From contig NZ_CAJFDC010000036.1 in NCBI RefSeq assembly GCF_904067045.1, forward strand, positions 1,442,001-1,506,000: DNA of 64,000 bases, read 5' to 3'. The notes beneath the pieces were generated by a model that worked only from the letters and a program-made list of their open reading frames with translations, was not told the origin of the DNA and did not search any database. The position numbers were made by a program, and so were the translations under genes. Shown in pieces: positions 1-8,548 of this stretch. The stretch's first letter is position 1. The number at the start of each line of letters is the position of its first letter. This DNA is from Pseudomonas sp. FEN (GTDB lineage Bacteria; Pseudomonadota; Gammaproteobacteria; Pseudomonadales; Pseudomonadaceae).

Positions 1-16
1 GCAAAAGTCCGAACAC

Positions 17-739
17 TCAGTCAGCCAGCACGGCGTTCTGCAGTTCGAAGATTTCGTTCATGCCTTTTTGCGCCAATGCCAGCATCGCGCTCAGATCCTC
101 GGGGTGGAACGGCGCGCCTTCGGCGGTGCCCTGGACCTCAATGAAGCCACCAGTGCTGGTCATGACCACGTTCAGGTCGGTTTCGGCCGCCGAGTCTTCC
201 AGATAGTCCAGGTCGAGCACCGGCTCGCCCTGGTACATGCCCACCGATACCGCGGCGATCATCTGCTTGAGTGGGCTGCCACCCTTCAGGCCGCCACGCT
301 TCTTGATCACGCCCAGGGCGTCGACCAGGGCCACCATGGCACCGGTGATGGAGGCGGTACGGGTACCGCCGTCGGCCTGGATCACATCGCAGTCGACATA
401 CAGCGTCACGTCACCGAGCTTGGACATATCCAGCGCGGCCCGCAGCGAACGGCCGATCAGACGCTGGATCTCCAGGGTGCGACCACCTTGCTTGCCGCGG
501 CTCGCTTCACGTTGGTTACGTTCGCCGGTGGCGCGCGGCAGCATGCCGTATTCGGCGGTCAGCCAACCCTGGCCCTGGCCCTTGAGAAAGCGCGGCACGC
601 CGTTCTCGACACTGACCGTGCAAATCACTTTGGTGTCACCGAACTCGACCAGTACAGATCCCTCGGCGTGTTTGGTGTAGTTGCGGGTGATGCGGATCGA
701 GCGGAGCTGATCGGCAGCGCGACCACTTGGACGTTTCAT
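17..739 (-). CDS. rph: Ribonuclease PH
   Basis: 240-aa phosphorolytic 3'-5' exoribonuclease that trims tRNA 3' ends and takes part in rRNA turnover. The whole sequence matches the RNase PH family: the start MKRPSGRAADQLR, the RATGERNQRE segment, the GGRTLEIQRLIGRSLRA segment and the conserved DCDVIQADGGTRTASITGA block. The frame is open 13 codons further upstream, but the ATG at 737-739 gives the usual family start and length, so it was chosen. It is divergent from yicC, as is common in gamma-proteobacteria. Nothing is odd; identification is firm. Confidence 0.97.
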   Translation of the reverse strand: MKRPSGRAADQLRSIRITRNYTKHAEGSVLVEFGDTKVICTVSVENGVPRFLKGQGQGWLTAEYGMLPRATGERNQREASRGKQGGRTLEIQRLIGRSLRAALDMSKLGDVTLYVDCDVIQADGGTRTASITGAMVALVDALGVIKKRGGLKGGSPLKQMIAAVSVGMYQGEPVLDLDYLEDSAAETDLNVVMTSTGGFIEVQGTAEGAPFHPEDLSAMLALAQKGMNEIFELQNAVLAD

Positions 740-1075
740 CTGGGAATACCTGTACGAGGGCGGAAATCTACGGAGCATTATAGAGGCCAGGGCCTGTGCT
801 GGGCACCTCTAAATACCGGACATCCCCACCCCACCTTGTAGGAGCAGCCGGTCGCTGCTCGATTGCTCGCGATGAACGTCAACGATAATACGGGGCGCCT
901 GATGCCCCTCGGTGCCGCTGCCACCATCGCGAGCAACCTCGCTCCCACACCTCCAGGTTTGGGGACAGCGACCGCACTGCGCTACAATCCTGCGCCTTTG
1001 CTGCCTGTCGGCTTTAATTCATTCATCGGTCCTGCTCGCCCAAGCGGCGGCGGACCTGAATCGCGAGGTACTTCC
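740..1075. other. rph-yicC divergent intergenic region with a REP doublet
   Basis: 336 bp without a gene. It must hold the promoters of both rph and yicC. About 838-948 is a REP-type inverted pair: the left part begins GTAGGAGCAGCCGG and the right part ends in GCGAGCAACCTCGCTCCCAC. The arms are imperfect and the centre includes a small GC hairpin near 890-912. No other coding potential was recognised; the open frame extending upstream of yicC runs through the REP and is not coding. Confidence 0.7.
838..948. repeat. REP doublet (Pseudomonas GTAGGAGC type)
   Basis: Imperfect inverted repeat with the signature GTAGGAGC at the left end and GCTCCCAC at the right end, the extragenic palindrome scattered through fluorescent Pseudomonas genomes. 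Related elements recur in this window near 9,727, 14,480, 31,101, 36,246, 43,197 and 56,276. Confidence 0.7.
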
Positions 1076-1939
1076 ATGGTCCACAGCATGACCGCCTTCG
1101 CCCGCGTCGAAAGCGCCGTCAGCCAGGGCACCCTGAGCTGGGAATTGCGCTCGGTCAACAGCCGCTACCTGGAACCTCACCTGCGCCTGCCGGAGGCCTT
1201 CCGCGACCTTGAGGGCGCGGTTCGCGAAGCCCTGCGCCAGGGCCTGTCTCGGGGCAAGCTGGAATGCACCTTGCGGTTCACCGAGGAAACCACCGGCAAA
1301 CCCCTGCAGATCGACCGCGAGCGCGCCGCCCAACTGGTCGCCGCCGCCGAAACGGTCGCCAGCCTGATCAAGCAGCCCGCCGCGCTGAACCCGCTGGAAG
1401 TCCTCGCCTGGCCTGGCGTACTGGTGGCTGACGCCAGCGACCCGCAGGCCCTGAACAACGAGGCCCTGGCCCTGTTCAACCAAGGACTCAAGGAACTCAA
1501 GAACGGCCGCCAGCGCGAAGGCGCGGAGCTGGCTCGCTTGATCGTCGAACGCCTGGACGCTATCGAGGCCGATGTCGCGACCCTGCGCGAGCAGGTTCCG
1601 CAGATGCTCGCCAGCCAGCGCCAGAAAGTCCTCGACCGCTTTGCCGACATGCAGGCCGAGCTGGACCCGACCCGCCTGGAGCAGGAAATGGTCTTGTTGG
1701 CACAGAAAAGCGACGTGGCCGAAGAACTCGACCGCCTCGCCACCCATATCATCGAAGTCCGCCGGGTGCTCAAGTCCGGCGGCGCGGCCGGGCGACGCCT
1801 GGACTTCCTGATGCAGGAACTCAACCGCGAAGCCAACACCCTCGGCTCCAAGGCCTTCGACCCGCGCAGCACCCAGGCGGCGGTCAACCTCAAAGTGTTG
1901 ATCGAACAAATGCGCGAACAAGTACAGAACATCGAGTAA
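1076..1939 (+). CDS. yicC: YicC family protein (putative endoribonuclease)
   Basis: 287-aa YicC/YloC family protein. The start MVHSMTAFARVE, the ELRSVNSRYLE motif near residues 25-35 and the C-terminal LDFLMQELNREANTLGSKA block are diagnostic. Members of the family have been reported as endoribonucleases acting on small RNAs. The ATG at 1076, preceded by GCGAGGTA, gives the family length; the longer open frame from 863 would add REP-derived residues. gmk follows after 12 bp, the usual pairing, so the two are probably cotranscribed. Confidence 0.93.
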   Translation: MVHSMTAFARVESAVSQGTLSWELRSVNSRYLEPHLRLPEAFRDLEGAVREALRQGLSRGKLECTLRFTEETTGKPLQIDRERAAQLVAAAETVASLIKQPAALNPLEVLAWPGVLVADASDPQALNNEALALFNQGLKELKNGRQREGAELARLIVERLDAIEADVATLREQVPQMLASQRQKVLDRFADMQAELDPTRLEQEMVLLAQKSDVAEELDRLATHIIEVRRVLKSGGAAGRRLDFLMQELNREANTLGSKAFDPRSTQAAVNLKVLIEQMREQVQNIE

Positions 1940-1951
1940 GGCTAACCCGAC

Positions 1952-2572
1952 ATGACCCACAGCACTGGCACCCTCTACATCATTTCCGCACCGTCGGGCG
2001 CAGGCAAGACCAGCCTGGTCAAGGCCCTGATCGATGCCGAGCCGCAGATCCGCGTCTCGGTCTCGCACACCACCCGCGCCATGCGCCCGGGCGAGGCCAA
2101 CGGCGTGAACTACCACTTCGTCGACCGCGCCGAGTTCGTGCGGATGGTCGAGCATGGTGATTTCCTCGAACAGGCCGAAGTCTTCGGCAACCTCTACGGT
2201 ACGTCCCAGAGCCACCTGCAGCAGACCCTGGACGAAGGCCACGACCTGATCCTGGAAATCGACTGGCAGGGTGCCGAACAAGTGCGCCGGCAGATGCCCG
2301 CGGCCCGCTCCATCTTCATCCTGCCGCCAAGCCAGCAGGCCCTGCGCCAACGCCTGACCAACCGCGGCCAGGACAGCGACGCGATTATCGAAGGGCGGAT
2401 GCGCGAGGCGGTCAGCGAAATGAGCCACTACGTCGAATACGATTTCCTGATCATCAACGACGATTTTGCCCACGCGCTGGACGACCTGAAGGCGATTTTC
2501 CGCGCCAATCGACTGCAACAGCGTCCGCAGCAGCAACATTTCACTCAGCTGTTGAGTGAATTACTGGCATAA
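1952..2572 (+). CDS. gmk: Guanylate kinase
   Basis: 206-aa enzyme that phosphorylates GMP to GDP with ATP, essential for GTP and (p)ppGpp supply. The P-loop SAPSGAGKT lies at residues 12-20. The GMP-binding part (VSHTTRAMRPGE, then GVNYHFVD) and the lid region with IEGRMREA are all present. It sits 12 bp after yicC and ends before a hairpin with a T tract at 2644-2677. Its position ahead of rpoZ and spoT matches the common gmk-rpoZ-spoT arrangement. Confidence 0.97.
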   Translation: MTHSTGTLYIISAPSGAGKTSLVKALIDAEPQIRVSVSHTTRAMRPGEANGVNYHFVDRAEFVRMVEHGDFLEQAEVFGNLYGTSQSHLQQTLDEGHDLILEIDWQGAEQVRRQMPAARSIFILPPSQQALRQRLTNRGQDSDAIIEGRMREAVSEMSHYVEYDFLIINDDFAHALDDLKAIFRANRLQQRPQQQHFTQLLSELLA

Positions 2573-2643
2573 GCAACACTTCCCAAAAGCGCCGCGAGGG
2601 CTTTACATTGGTACTCGTGGCGCATGGGTGAACCGACTGGAGA

Positions 2644-2677
2644 AATCAGCGCTTCCCTAAACGCTGGTGATTTTTTA
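2644..2677 (+). terminator. Candidate Rho-independent terminator after gmk
   Basis: ATCAGCG, a nine-base loop, then CGCTGGTGAT running into six T residues. The stem is imperfect (one bulge), but the T tract and the place between gmk and rpoZ fit a terminator that separates the two transcripts. Confidence 0.65.
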
Positions 2678-2739
2678 AACTGTTGAGTCCGCTCGCCCAT
2701 CCGGGTAGCGTGATTACCGCATTTGCTACGAGGAACACC

Positions 2740-3003
2740 ATGGCCCGCGTAACCGTTGAAGACTGCCTAGAACATGTGGCTAACCGTTTTGAGCTGGTCA
2801 TGCTCTCCACCAAGCGTGCTCGTCAACTGGCGACCGGCGGCAAAGAGCCGAAGCTGGCGTGGGAAAATGACAAACCAACCGTAATGGCCCTGCGGGAAAT
2901 CGCCGAGGGCTATGTGACGGATGCGTTCATCGCTGAACAGGACATCGTCCATGAAGACCCAGTCTTCGCGGCTTTCGAGGACGAGTCCAACGAGGCCGTC
3001 TAA
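2740..3003 (+). CDS. rpoZ: DNA-directed RNA polymerase omega subunit
   Basis: 87-aa omega subunit, which helps RNA polymerase assemble and forms part of a ppGpp-binding site. MARVTVEDCLEHVANRFELV and RARQLATGGKEP are characteristic. The ATG at 2740 follows ACGAGGAACACC, a good ribosome-binding site; upstream in-frame codons to 2683 would add a non-conserved tail and were left out. spoT begins 60 bp downstream, so the ppGpp enzyme and the ppGpp-responsive subunit are probably on one transcript. Confidence 0.97.
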   Translation: MARVTVEDCLEHVANRFELVMLSTKRARQLATGGKEPKLAWENDKPTVMALREIAEGYVTDAFIAEQDIVHEDPVFAAFEDESNEAV

Positions 3004-3063
3004 GCCTATGCCTGGTCGACGTAGCACGGCGCAGGGTACAAGGCTTCGGCCGGGGGAAACCTC

Positions 3064-5169
3064 ATGCCGAGCATAGACGCCCTCGCCGATCGCTTATCGA
3101 CCTACCTCGGCGCCGACCAGGTCAACCTGGTCCGCCGGGCGTACTTCTACGCCGAACAGGCCCATGACGGCCAACGCCGTCGTAGCGGCGAAGCCTACGT
3201 CACGCATCCGCTGGCGGTGGCCAATATTCTTGCCGACATGCACATGGACCATCAGAGCCTGATGGCCGCCATGCTCCATGACGTGATCGAAGACACCGGA
3301 ATCGCCAAGGAAGCGCTGCAGGCGCAGTTCGGCGAGACCGTGGCCGAGCTGGTCGACGGGGTCAGCAAACTGACCCAGATGAATTTCGAGACCAAGGCCG
3401 AAGCCCAGGCGGAAAACTTCCAGAAAATGGCCATGGCCATGGCTCGCGACATTCGCGTGATCCTGGTCAAGCTGGCCGACCGCCTGCACAACATGCGCAC
3501 CCTCGAAGTGCTGTCCGGCGAAAAGCGCCGGCGCATCGCCAAGGAAACCCTCGAGATCTATGCACCCATCGCCAACCGGTTGGGCATGCATTCGATCCGC
3601 ATCGAATTCGAAGACCTCGGCTTCAAGGCCATGCACCCGATGCGCTCCGCGCGGATCTACCAGGCGGTCAAGCGCGCCCGGGGCAACCGCAAGGAAATCG
3701 TCAACAAGATCGAGGAATCGCTGAGCCACTGCCTGGCTGTCGACGGCATCGAGGGCGAAGTCAGCGGGCGCCAGAAGCACCTGTACGGCATCTACACCAA
3801 GATGCGCGGCAAACGCCGGGCCTTCAACGAGATCATGGACGTCTATGCGTTCCGGATCATCGTCGACAAGGTCGACACCTGCTATCGGGTCCTCGGCGCT
3901 GTACATAATTTGTACAAACCTTTACCCGGACGCTTCAAGGACTACATCGCGATTCCCAAGGCCAACGGCTACCAGTCGCTGCACACCACCCTGTTCGGCA
4001 TGCACGGCGTACCGATCGAGATCCAGATCCGCACCCGCGAAATGGAAGAGATGGCCAACAACGGCATCGCCGCCCACTGGCTGTACAAGTCCACTGGCGA
4101 CGAACAGCCCAAGGGCACCCACGCCCGGGCCCGCCAGTGGGTCAAGGGCGTGCTGGAAATGCAGCAACGGGCCGGCAACTCCCTGGAATTCATCGAAAGC
4201 GTGAAGATCGACCTGTTCCCGGACGAGGTCTACGTGTTCACGCCCAAGGGTCGGATCATGGAGCTGCCGAAAGGCTCCACGGCGGTGGACTTTGCCTACG
4301 CGGTACACACCGATGTCGGCAACAGTTGCATTGCCTGTCGGATCAATCGCCGTCTTGCACCGCTGTCCGAGCCGCTGCAAAGCGGCTCCACGGTCGAGAT
4401 CGTCAGCGCCCCGGGCGCGCGGCCGAACCCGGCGTGGCTCAACTTCGTGGTCACCGGCAAGGCGCGCACGCATATCCGCCACGCCCTGAAACTGCAACGC
4501 CGCTCCGAATCCATCAGCCTCGGCGAACGCCTGCTGAACAAGGTACTCAACGGTTTCGACAGCGCCCTGGACAAGATTCCGGGCGAACGCGTGCAGGCCA
4601 TGCTCCACGAATACCGCCTGGAACTGATCGAAGACCTGCTCGAAGACATCGGTTTGGGCAACCGCATGGCCTATGTGGTCGCCCGCCGCCTGCTCGGCGA
4701 AGGCGAACAACTGCCCAGTCCCGAAGGCCCACTGGCGATCCGCGGCACCGAAGGCCTGGTGCTCAGCTACGCCAAGTGCTGCACGCCGATTCCGGGCGAC
4801 CCGATTGTCGGCCACCTCTCCGCCGGCAAGGGCATGGTGGTGCACCTGGACAACTGCCGCAATATCAGCGAAATCCGCCACAACCCGGAAAAATGCATCC
4901 AGCTCTCCTGGGCCAAGGATGTCACCGGCGAATTCAACGTCGAGCTGCGCGTCGAGCTGGAACACCAGCGCGGCCTGATCGCCCTGCTGGCCAGCAGCGT
5001 CAATGCCGCCGACGGCAACATCGAGAAAATCAGCATGGACGAACGCGATGGTCGCATCAGCGTGGTCCAACTGGTGGTCAGCGTGCACGACCGCGTGCAC
5101 CTGGCCCGCGTGATCAAGAAACTGCGCGCCCTGACCGGCGTGATCCGCATTACCCGCATGCGCGCATAA
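3064..5169 (+). CDS. spoT: Bifunctional (p)ppGpp synthase/hydrolase SpoT
   Basis: 701-aa stringent-response enzyme that hydrolyses and, more weakly, makes (p)ppGpp. Order of domains: HD hydrolase (about 25-180, with H48 in YVTHPL and HD at 72-73), RelA/SpoT synthetase (about 230-360, with FRIIVDKVDTCYRVLG and KDYIAIPKANGYQSLHTT), TGS (about 381-445), a helical/zinc-finger-like region with the CC pair in AKCCTPIPGD, and a C-terminal ACT domain (about 625-701). The intact HD pair separates it from RelA, whose hydrolase site is degenerate. ridA follows 40 bp downstream. Confidence 0.97.
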   Translation: MPSIDALADRLSTYLGADQVNLVRRAYFYAEQAHDGQRRRSGEAYVTHPLAVANILADMHMDHQSLMAAMLHDVIEDTGIAKEALQAQFGETVAELVDGVSKLTQMNFETKAEAQAENFQKMAMAMARDIRVILVKLADRLHNMRTLEVLSGEKRRRIAKETLEIYAPIANRLGMHSIRIEFEDLGFKAMHPMRSARIYQAVKRARGNRKEIVNKIEESLSHCLAVDGIEGEVSGRQKHLYGIYTKMRGKRRAFNEIMDVYAFRIIVDKVDTCYRVLGAVHNLYKPLPGRFKDYIAIPKANGYQSLHTTLFGMHGVPIEIQIRTREMEEMANNGIAAHWLYKSTGDEQPKGTHARARQWVKGVLEMQQRAGNSLEFIESVKIDLFPDEVYVFTPKGRIMELPKGSTAVDFAYAVHTDVGNSCIACRINRRLAPLSEPLQSGSTVEIVSAPGARPNPAWLNFVVTGKARTHIRHALKLQRRSESISLGERLLNKVLNGFDSALDKIPGERVQAMLHEYRLELIEDLLEDIGLGNRMAYVVARRLLGEGEQLPSPEGPLAIRGTEGLVLSYAKCCTPIPGDPIVGHLSAGKGMVVHLDNCRNISEIRHNPEKCIQLSWAKDVTGEFNVELRVELEHQRGLIALLASSVNAADGNIEKISMDERDGRISVVQLVVSVHDRVHLARVIKKLRALTGVIRITRMRA

Positions 5170-5209
5170 GCTCCCCCCTACGTAGCCGCCCATTACAAGG
5201 AACCCGTTC

Positions 5210-5590
5210 ATGAGCAAGACCGTTATCAGCAGCGACAAGGCCCCGGCCGCCATCGGCACCTACTCCCAGGCAATCAAGGCCGGCAACACCGTCTACATGT
5301 CCGGCCAGATCCCCCTGGACCCGAAAACCATGGAACTGGTGGAAGGCTTCGAAGCCCAGACCGTACAAGTCTTCGAAAACCTCAAGGCCGTGGCCGAAGC
5401 CGCTGGCGGTTCGTTCAAGGACATCGTCAAGCTGAACATCTTCCTCACCGACCTGAGCCACTTCGCCAAGGTCAACGAGATCATGGGCCAATACTTCCAG
5501 CAGCCTTACCCAGCCCGCGCCGCCATCGGCGTCGCCGCGCTGCCACGCGGTTCGCAGGTCGAAATGGACGCAGTCCTGGTCCTCGAGTAA
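5210..5590 (+). CDS. ridA: 2-iminobutanoate/2-iminopropanoate deaminase RidA
   Basis: 126-aa RidA (YjgF/YER057c) protein that deaminates reactive enamine/imine intermediates made by PLP enzymes. The family motifs GTYSQAIKAGNTVYMSGQIP and PARAAIGVAALPRGSQVEMDA are present. R103, in PARAA, is at the position of the substrate-binding arginine of deaminating members, and E118 is in VEMD, so an active deaminase is expected rather than an arginine-less paralogue. The ATG at 5210 follows ACAAGGAAC. Its place after spoT is typical of Pseudomonas. Confidence 0.95.
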   Translation: MSKTVISSDKAPAAIGTYSQAIKAGNTVYMSGQIPLDPKTMELVEGFEAQTVQVFENLKAVAEAAGGSFKDIVKLNIFLTDLSHFAKVNEIMGQYFQQPYPARAAIGVAALPRGSQVEMDAVLVLE

Positions 5591-5677
5591 CGACCAGCCA
5601 CAGCGCCCTCGAACAACCCCGCACTGCCTGGCGCGGCCTTCGTCGCCGCGCCAGCTTCGTCTGCAAAGGATTCCACC

Positions 5678-6415
5678 ATGCGCAAAGCGCTTGCCTTCCC
5701 GGTGTTTGCCCTCCTGCTCGGCGGCTGCGCCAGCGACCCCGCCAAATATGACATCAGCGGCACCTGGATCAACCAGGCCGCCATCGATGCCGCCGTCAAG
5801 AAAGGCAGCCTGCGCGAAGCGCTGGAGACCTACGGGCCGAATCTGGAATGGAACATCGACACCCGTAACGGCCAGGTCAAGTACAGCAACGGCTTCGAAC
5901 GCCCCGAGGGCCATGTGCGCGCGGACGGCAAGCAGAAGTGGCACGTTGACTTCTATGGCAGCACCGGCACCTCGCTGGTGCGCGACGGCAAGGAACTGAT
6001 CCAGGGCGCCAGCGATTCAGAACCGGAACAGCCTTTCGTCCGCGCCGAAACCGAACTGCCAGCCAATGCGCCGGTCGGTGCCAGCTTCGAGCAGGCCTTG
6101 TACTCAGCCTACATGGGTGGCGACTGGAAGATCAGCAGCGGCCCAGGCGCGGGCGGTCAGGTCAAGTTCCTGCCGGACGGACGCCTGGAAGGCTTGCCCG
6201 GCAACGATCGCTACGCACTGTGCCTGGCCGGCGATTGCGCCTCCATGAGCGGCCGGAACGACAGCATCTGGTTGCAGCAAGGCAACAAGGGCAATGCCTG
6301 GATTTTCGTGCGCAAGGGCAAGCAACTGGAGATCTTCCAGGCGCTGAACTCGGCCCAGCCCGATGAGCAGCCGCAGCTCAACCCCGGTGCCCGCCAGTGG
6401 CTGCTGGAGAAGTAA
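5678..6415 (+). CDS. Putative lipoprotein of unknown function
   Basis: 245 aa. Starts MRKALAFPVFALLLGGC, a short signal peptide with a lipobox LGGC that would put the lipidated cysteine at residue 17. The following SDP does not place Asp at +2, so an outer-membrane location is likely. The mature part has GTWINQAAIDAAVKKG and repeated YSNGFERP / GDWKISSG segments that suggest a beta-rich lipocalin-like fold, but I do not recognise a named family. The ATG at 5678 follows AAAGGATTCCACC. It lies 87 bp after ridA and may share its transcript. Confidence 0.8.
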   Translation: MRKALAFPVFALLLGGCASDPAKYDISGTWINQAAIDAAVKKGSLREALETYGPNLEWNIDTRNGQVKYSNGFERPEGHVRADGKQKWHVDFYGSTGTSLVRDGKELIQGASDSEPEQPFVRAETELPANAPVGASFEQALYSAYMGGDWKISSGPGAGGQVKFLPDGRLEGLPGNDRYALCLAGDCASMSGRNDSIWLQQGNKGNAWIFVRKGKQLEIFQALNSAQPDEQPQLNPGARQWLLEK

Positions 6416-6423
6416 GGGAAGAT

Positions 6424-6480
6424 CCACGATCTTCGCGGAGCTCCCCCCGTGGCGAGCGGGCTTGTCGGGACGCCGCAGAG
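6424..6480. repeat. Partial REP-like sequence
   Basis: Between the convergent lipoprotein and epimerase genes. GTGGCGAGCGGGCTTGTCGG followed by GACGCCGC is nearly the same as the left arm of the REP doublet at 43,197, but no matching inverted arm was found, so this looks like a single or decayed element. Confidence 0.5.
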
Positions 6481-6504
6481 GGGCGAGGCCTCCATGAACG
6501 CTTC

Positions 6505-7362
6505 TCAGCGACCTTCAAGAATCGCCGCATAGCCCTCGCGGAAACTCGGATATCGTGGCGCCCAGCCCAGGGCCCGTGCCCTGGCATTGCTGCAACGCTT
6601 GCTGCCAGTGCGACGAACGCTGGCATCTTCCGCCCACTCGGTCACCCCCAGGTATTCGCGCAACCAGCCCACCACCTCGGCCAACGGCGCCGGCGCATCA
6701 TCGACACCGATATAGCAATCCTCCAGCACCTTGCCGGCACGATCAGCCTCGAGCAGAAACGCCAACAGGCCGGCCGCGTCATCGACATGAATCCGATTGC
6801 CATATAAAGGCGGTTCCACCGCCACCCGATAACCACGCCGGACCTGGGTCAACAGCCACTCGCGACCCGGACCGTAGATACCCGTCAGGCGTACCCGGGT
6901 TGCCGGAATGCCGCTGTCCAGCGCCACCTGCTCGGCCTCCAGCATCAACCGCCCGGAATAGCCCTCGGCTTCGGTCGGCGAAGCTTCGTCGACCCATTCG
7001 CCCGTCTGCTGGACATAGACGCTGCTGCTGGACACGAACAGCAGGCGCCGAGGCTGCTGGCCCGATTGCCTGAGCCAGCTCAATACATGCCGCAGCCCTT
7101 CGACGTAGGCTGCGCGATAACCGGCCTCGTCGTGCTCGGTCGCGGCGGCGCAATACACCAGATAATCCAGCGGGCCACTCGGCCAGGTGTCGGGACGTTG
7201 CTCGGCGAACAGATCGCCCGCCACCCCCACAACGCCTTGTGGCAAACGCGAAATCGAGCGGCGCAGACCCTGCACCCGCCAACCCTGGCCGAGCAATTGC
7301 GTCGCCAGGCGACCACCGACATCGCCGCAACCGGCAATCAGAACAGAAGGAGCAGACATCAC
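6505..7362 (-). CDS. NAD(P)-binding epimerase/dehydratase-like protein (YeeZ type)
   Basis: 285-aa extended short-chain-dehydrogenase-type protein. The N-terminal Rossmann motif is LIAGCGDVGGRLATQLL (GxxGxxG, about residues 10-16). SSSSVYVQQTGEWVDE corresponds to the SS(S)VYG strand of sugar-nucleotide epimerases, and GIYGPGREWLL to the TGIYGPGR block. In the usual YxxxK position the sequence reads YSGRL, so the catalytic lysine appears replaced; enzymatic activity is uncertain. The substrate is unknown. Either of the first two Met codons could start it. Confidence 0.8.
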   Translation of the reverse strand: MMSAPSVLIAGCGDVGGRLATQLLGQGWRVQGLRRSISRLPQGVVGVAGDLFAEQRPDTWPSGPLDYLVYCAAATEHDEAGYRAAYVEGLRHVLSWLRQSGQQPRRLLFVSSSSVYVQQTGEWVDEASPTEAEGYSGRLMLEAEQVALDSGIPATRVRLTGIYGPGREWLLTQVRRGYRVAVEPPLYGNRIHVDDAAGLLAFLLEADRAGKVLEDCYIGVDDAPAPLAEVVGWLREYLGVTEWAEDASVRRTGSKRCSNARARALGWAPRYPSFREGYAAILEGR

Positions 7363-7549
7363 GGATCTCCACGAAAAAAGCCAGCACCTGGTGCTGAAAA
7401 TTGATCAACGCTTAGCAATGGAAGAAAAAAAGAGAATCTATTGCTTTTGTTAACAAGAAGTATTTGCAATAATGCACGACCAAATGTTCTCGGCCCCACG
7501 AGGCCTGGAAGGACAGACCCTTTTCTATCTTCTCTCAGGTCCGACCAGC
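7363..7549. promoter_or_regulatory. Divergent region upstream of exbB with weak promoter and Fur-like signals
   Basis: AT-rich 187 bp between the epimerase-like gene and exbB. AATAAT at 7468-7473 is a plausible -10 with TTGTTA at 7447-7452 as a short-spaced -35. GAGAATCTATTGC at 7432-7444 partly resembles a Fur box. exbBD-tonB systems are usually iron-repressed, but both signals are poor matches and this is inference. Confidence 0.3.
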
Positions 7550-8542
7550 ATGACACGCTATCAACGCCCCGATTCGTCAACTCAGCCCCATAGCTCATCG
7601 CGCGCCTGGCGCTCGGTAGCGGTGTTGCTGTTCAGCCTGTTGCTGGCACCGACGCTGACGTTCGCCGACGAAGCGCCCGCCCATGCCGCGGCGGCCACTG
7701 CTGCCCCGGCCCCAGCCGATCATGTCACCGCCGTCGCGACACCGGCCGTTGGCAGCCCGATCCAGACCGAGAATGCCGGACCGCTCGAAGCCATGAATGC
7801 CGACGCGCGGCCAGTCGAAGACAACAGCCTGGGCATGGCCCACGACCTGTCGCCCTGGGGCATGTACAAGAACGCCGACATCATCGTCAAGATCGTGATG
7901 ATCGGCCTGGCCATCGCCTCGATCATCACCTGGACCATCTGGATTGCCAAGGGCTTCGAGTTGCTCGGCGCCAAGCGCCGCCTGCGCCGTGAAATGCTCG
8001 CCCTGAAAAAGGCCCGCACCCTCAAGGAGGCCAGCGATACCGCCAACCAGCAGGGCAGCCTCGCCCACCTGCTGGTGCATGACGCCTTGGAAGAAATGCA
8101 CCTTTCGGTCAACAGCCGCGAAAAAGAAGGCATCAAGGAGCGTGTGAGCTTCCGTCTCGAACGCCTGGTCGCCGCCTGTGGTCGCAACATGAGCAACGGC
8201 ACCGGCGTGCTCGCCACCATCGGCTCCACCGCGCCCTTCGTCGGCCTGTTCGGTACCGTATGGGGCATCATGAACAGCTTCATCGGCATCGCCAAGACCC
8301 AGACCACCAACCTCGCCGTGGTCGCCCCGGGTATCGCCGAAGCCCTGCTGGCCACGGCCCTTGGCCTGGTCGCGGCGATCCCGGCCGTGGTGATCTACAA
8401 CGTCTTCGCCCGCTCCATCGCCGGCTACAGGGCCCAGGTGGCCGACGCTTCGGCCCAGGTGCTGCTGCTGGTCAGCCGCGACCTCGACCACCTGCCGCCC
8501 GAGCGCGCCACGCAAACGCCGCATATGGTGAAAGTGGGGTAA
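7550..8542 (+). CDS. exbB: TonB-system biopolymer transport protein ExbB
   Basis: 330-aa inner-membrane proton-channel component that powers TonB-dependent outer-membrane uptake. It has a signal-like segment (about 20-39) and an Ala/Pro-rich periplasmic extension (40-90) as in Pseudomonas ExbB. TM1 lies at about 111-133, and a MotA/TolQ/ExbB domain with TM2 and TM3 at about 222-250 and 262-285 follows (TIGSTAPFVGLFGTVWGIM and AEALLATALGLVAAIPAV). The ATG at 7550 was chosen because it begins the signal segment; the frame is open to 7472. exbD follows after 6 bp. Confidence 0.93.
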   Translation: MTRYQRPDSSTQPHSSSRAWRSVAVLLFSLLLAPTLTFADEAPAHAAAATAAPAPADHVTAVATPAVGSPIQTENAGPLEAMNADARPVEDNSLGMAHDLSPWGMYKNADIIVKIVMIGLAIASIITWTIWIAKGFELLGAKRRLRREMLALKKARTLKEASDTANQQGSLAHLLVHDALEEMHLSVNSREKEGIKERVSFRLERLVAACGRNMSNGTGVLATIGSTAPFVGLFGTVWGIMNSFIGIAKTQTTNLAVVAPGIAEALLATALGLVAAIPAVVIYNVFARSIAGYRAQVADASAQVLLLVSRDLDHLPPERATQTPHMVKVG

Positions 8543-8548
8543 TCAGCC

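Noticed and set aside
863..1075. N-terminal extension of YicC
   Set aside because: The added residues come from a REP element and are not part of the family.
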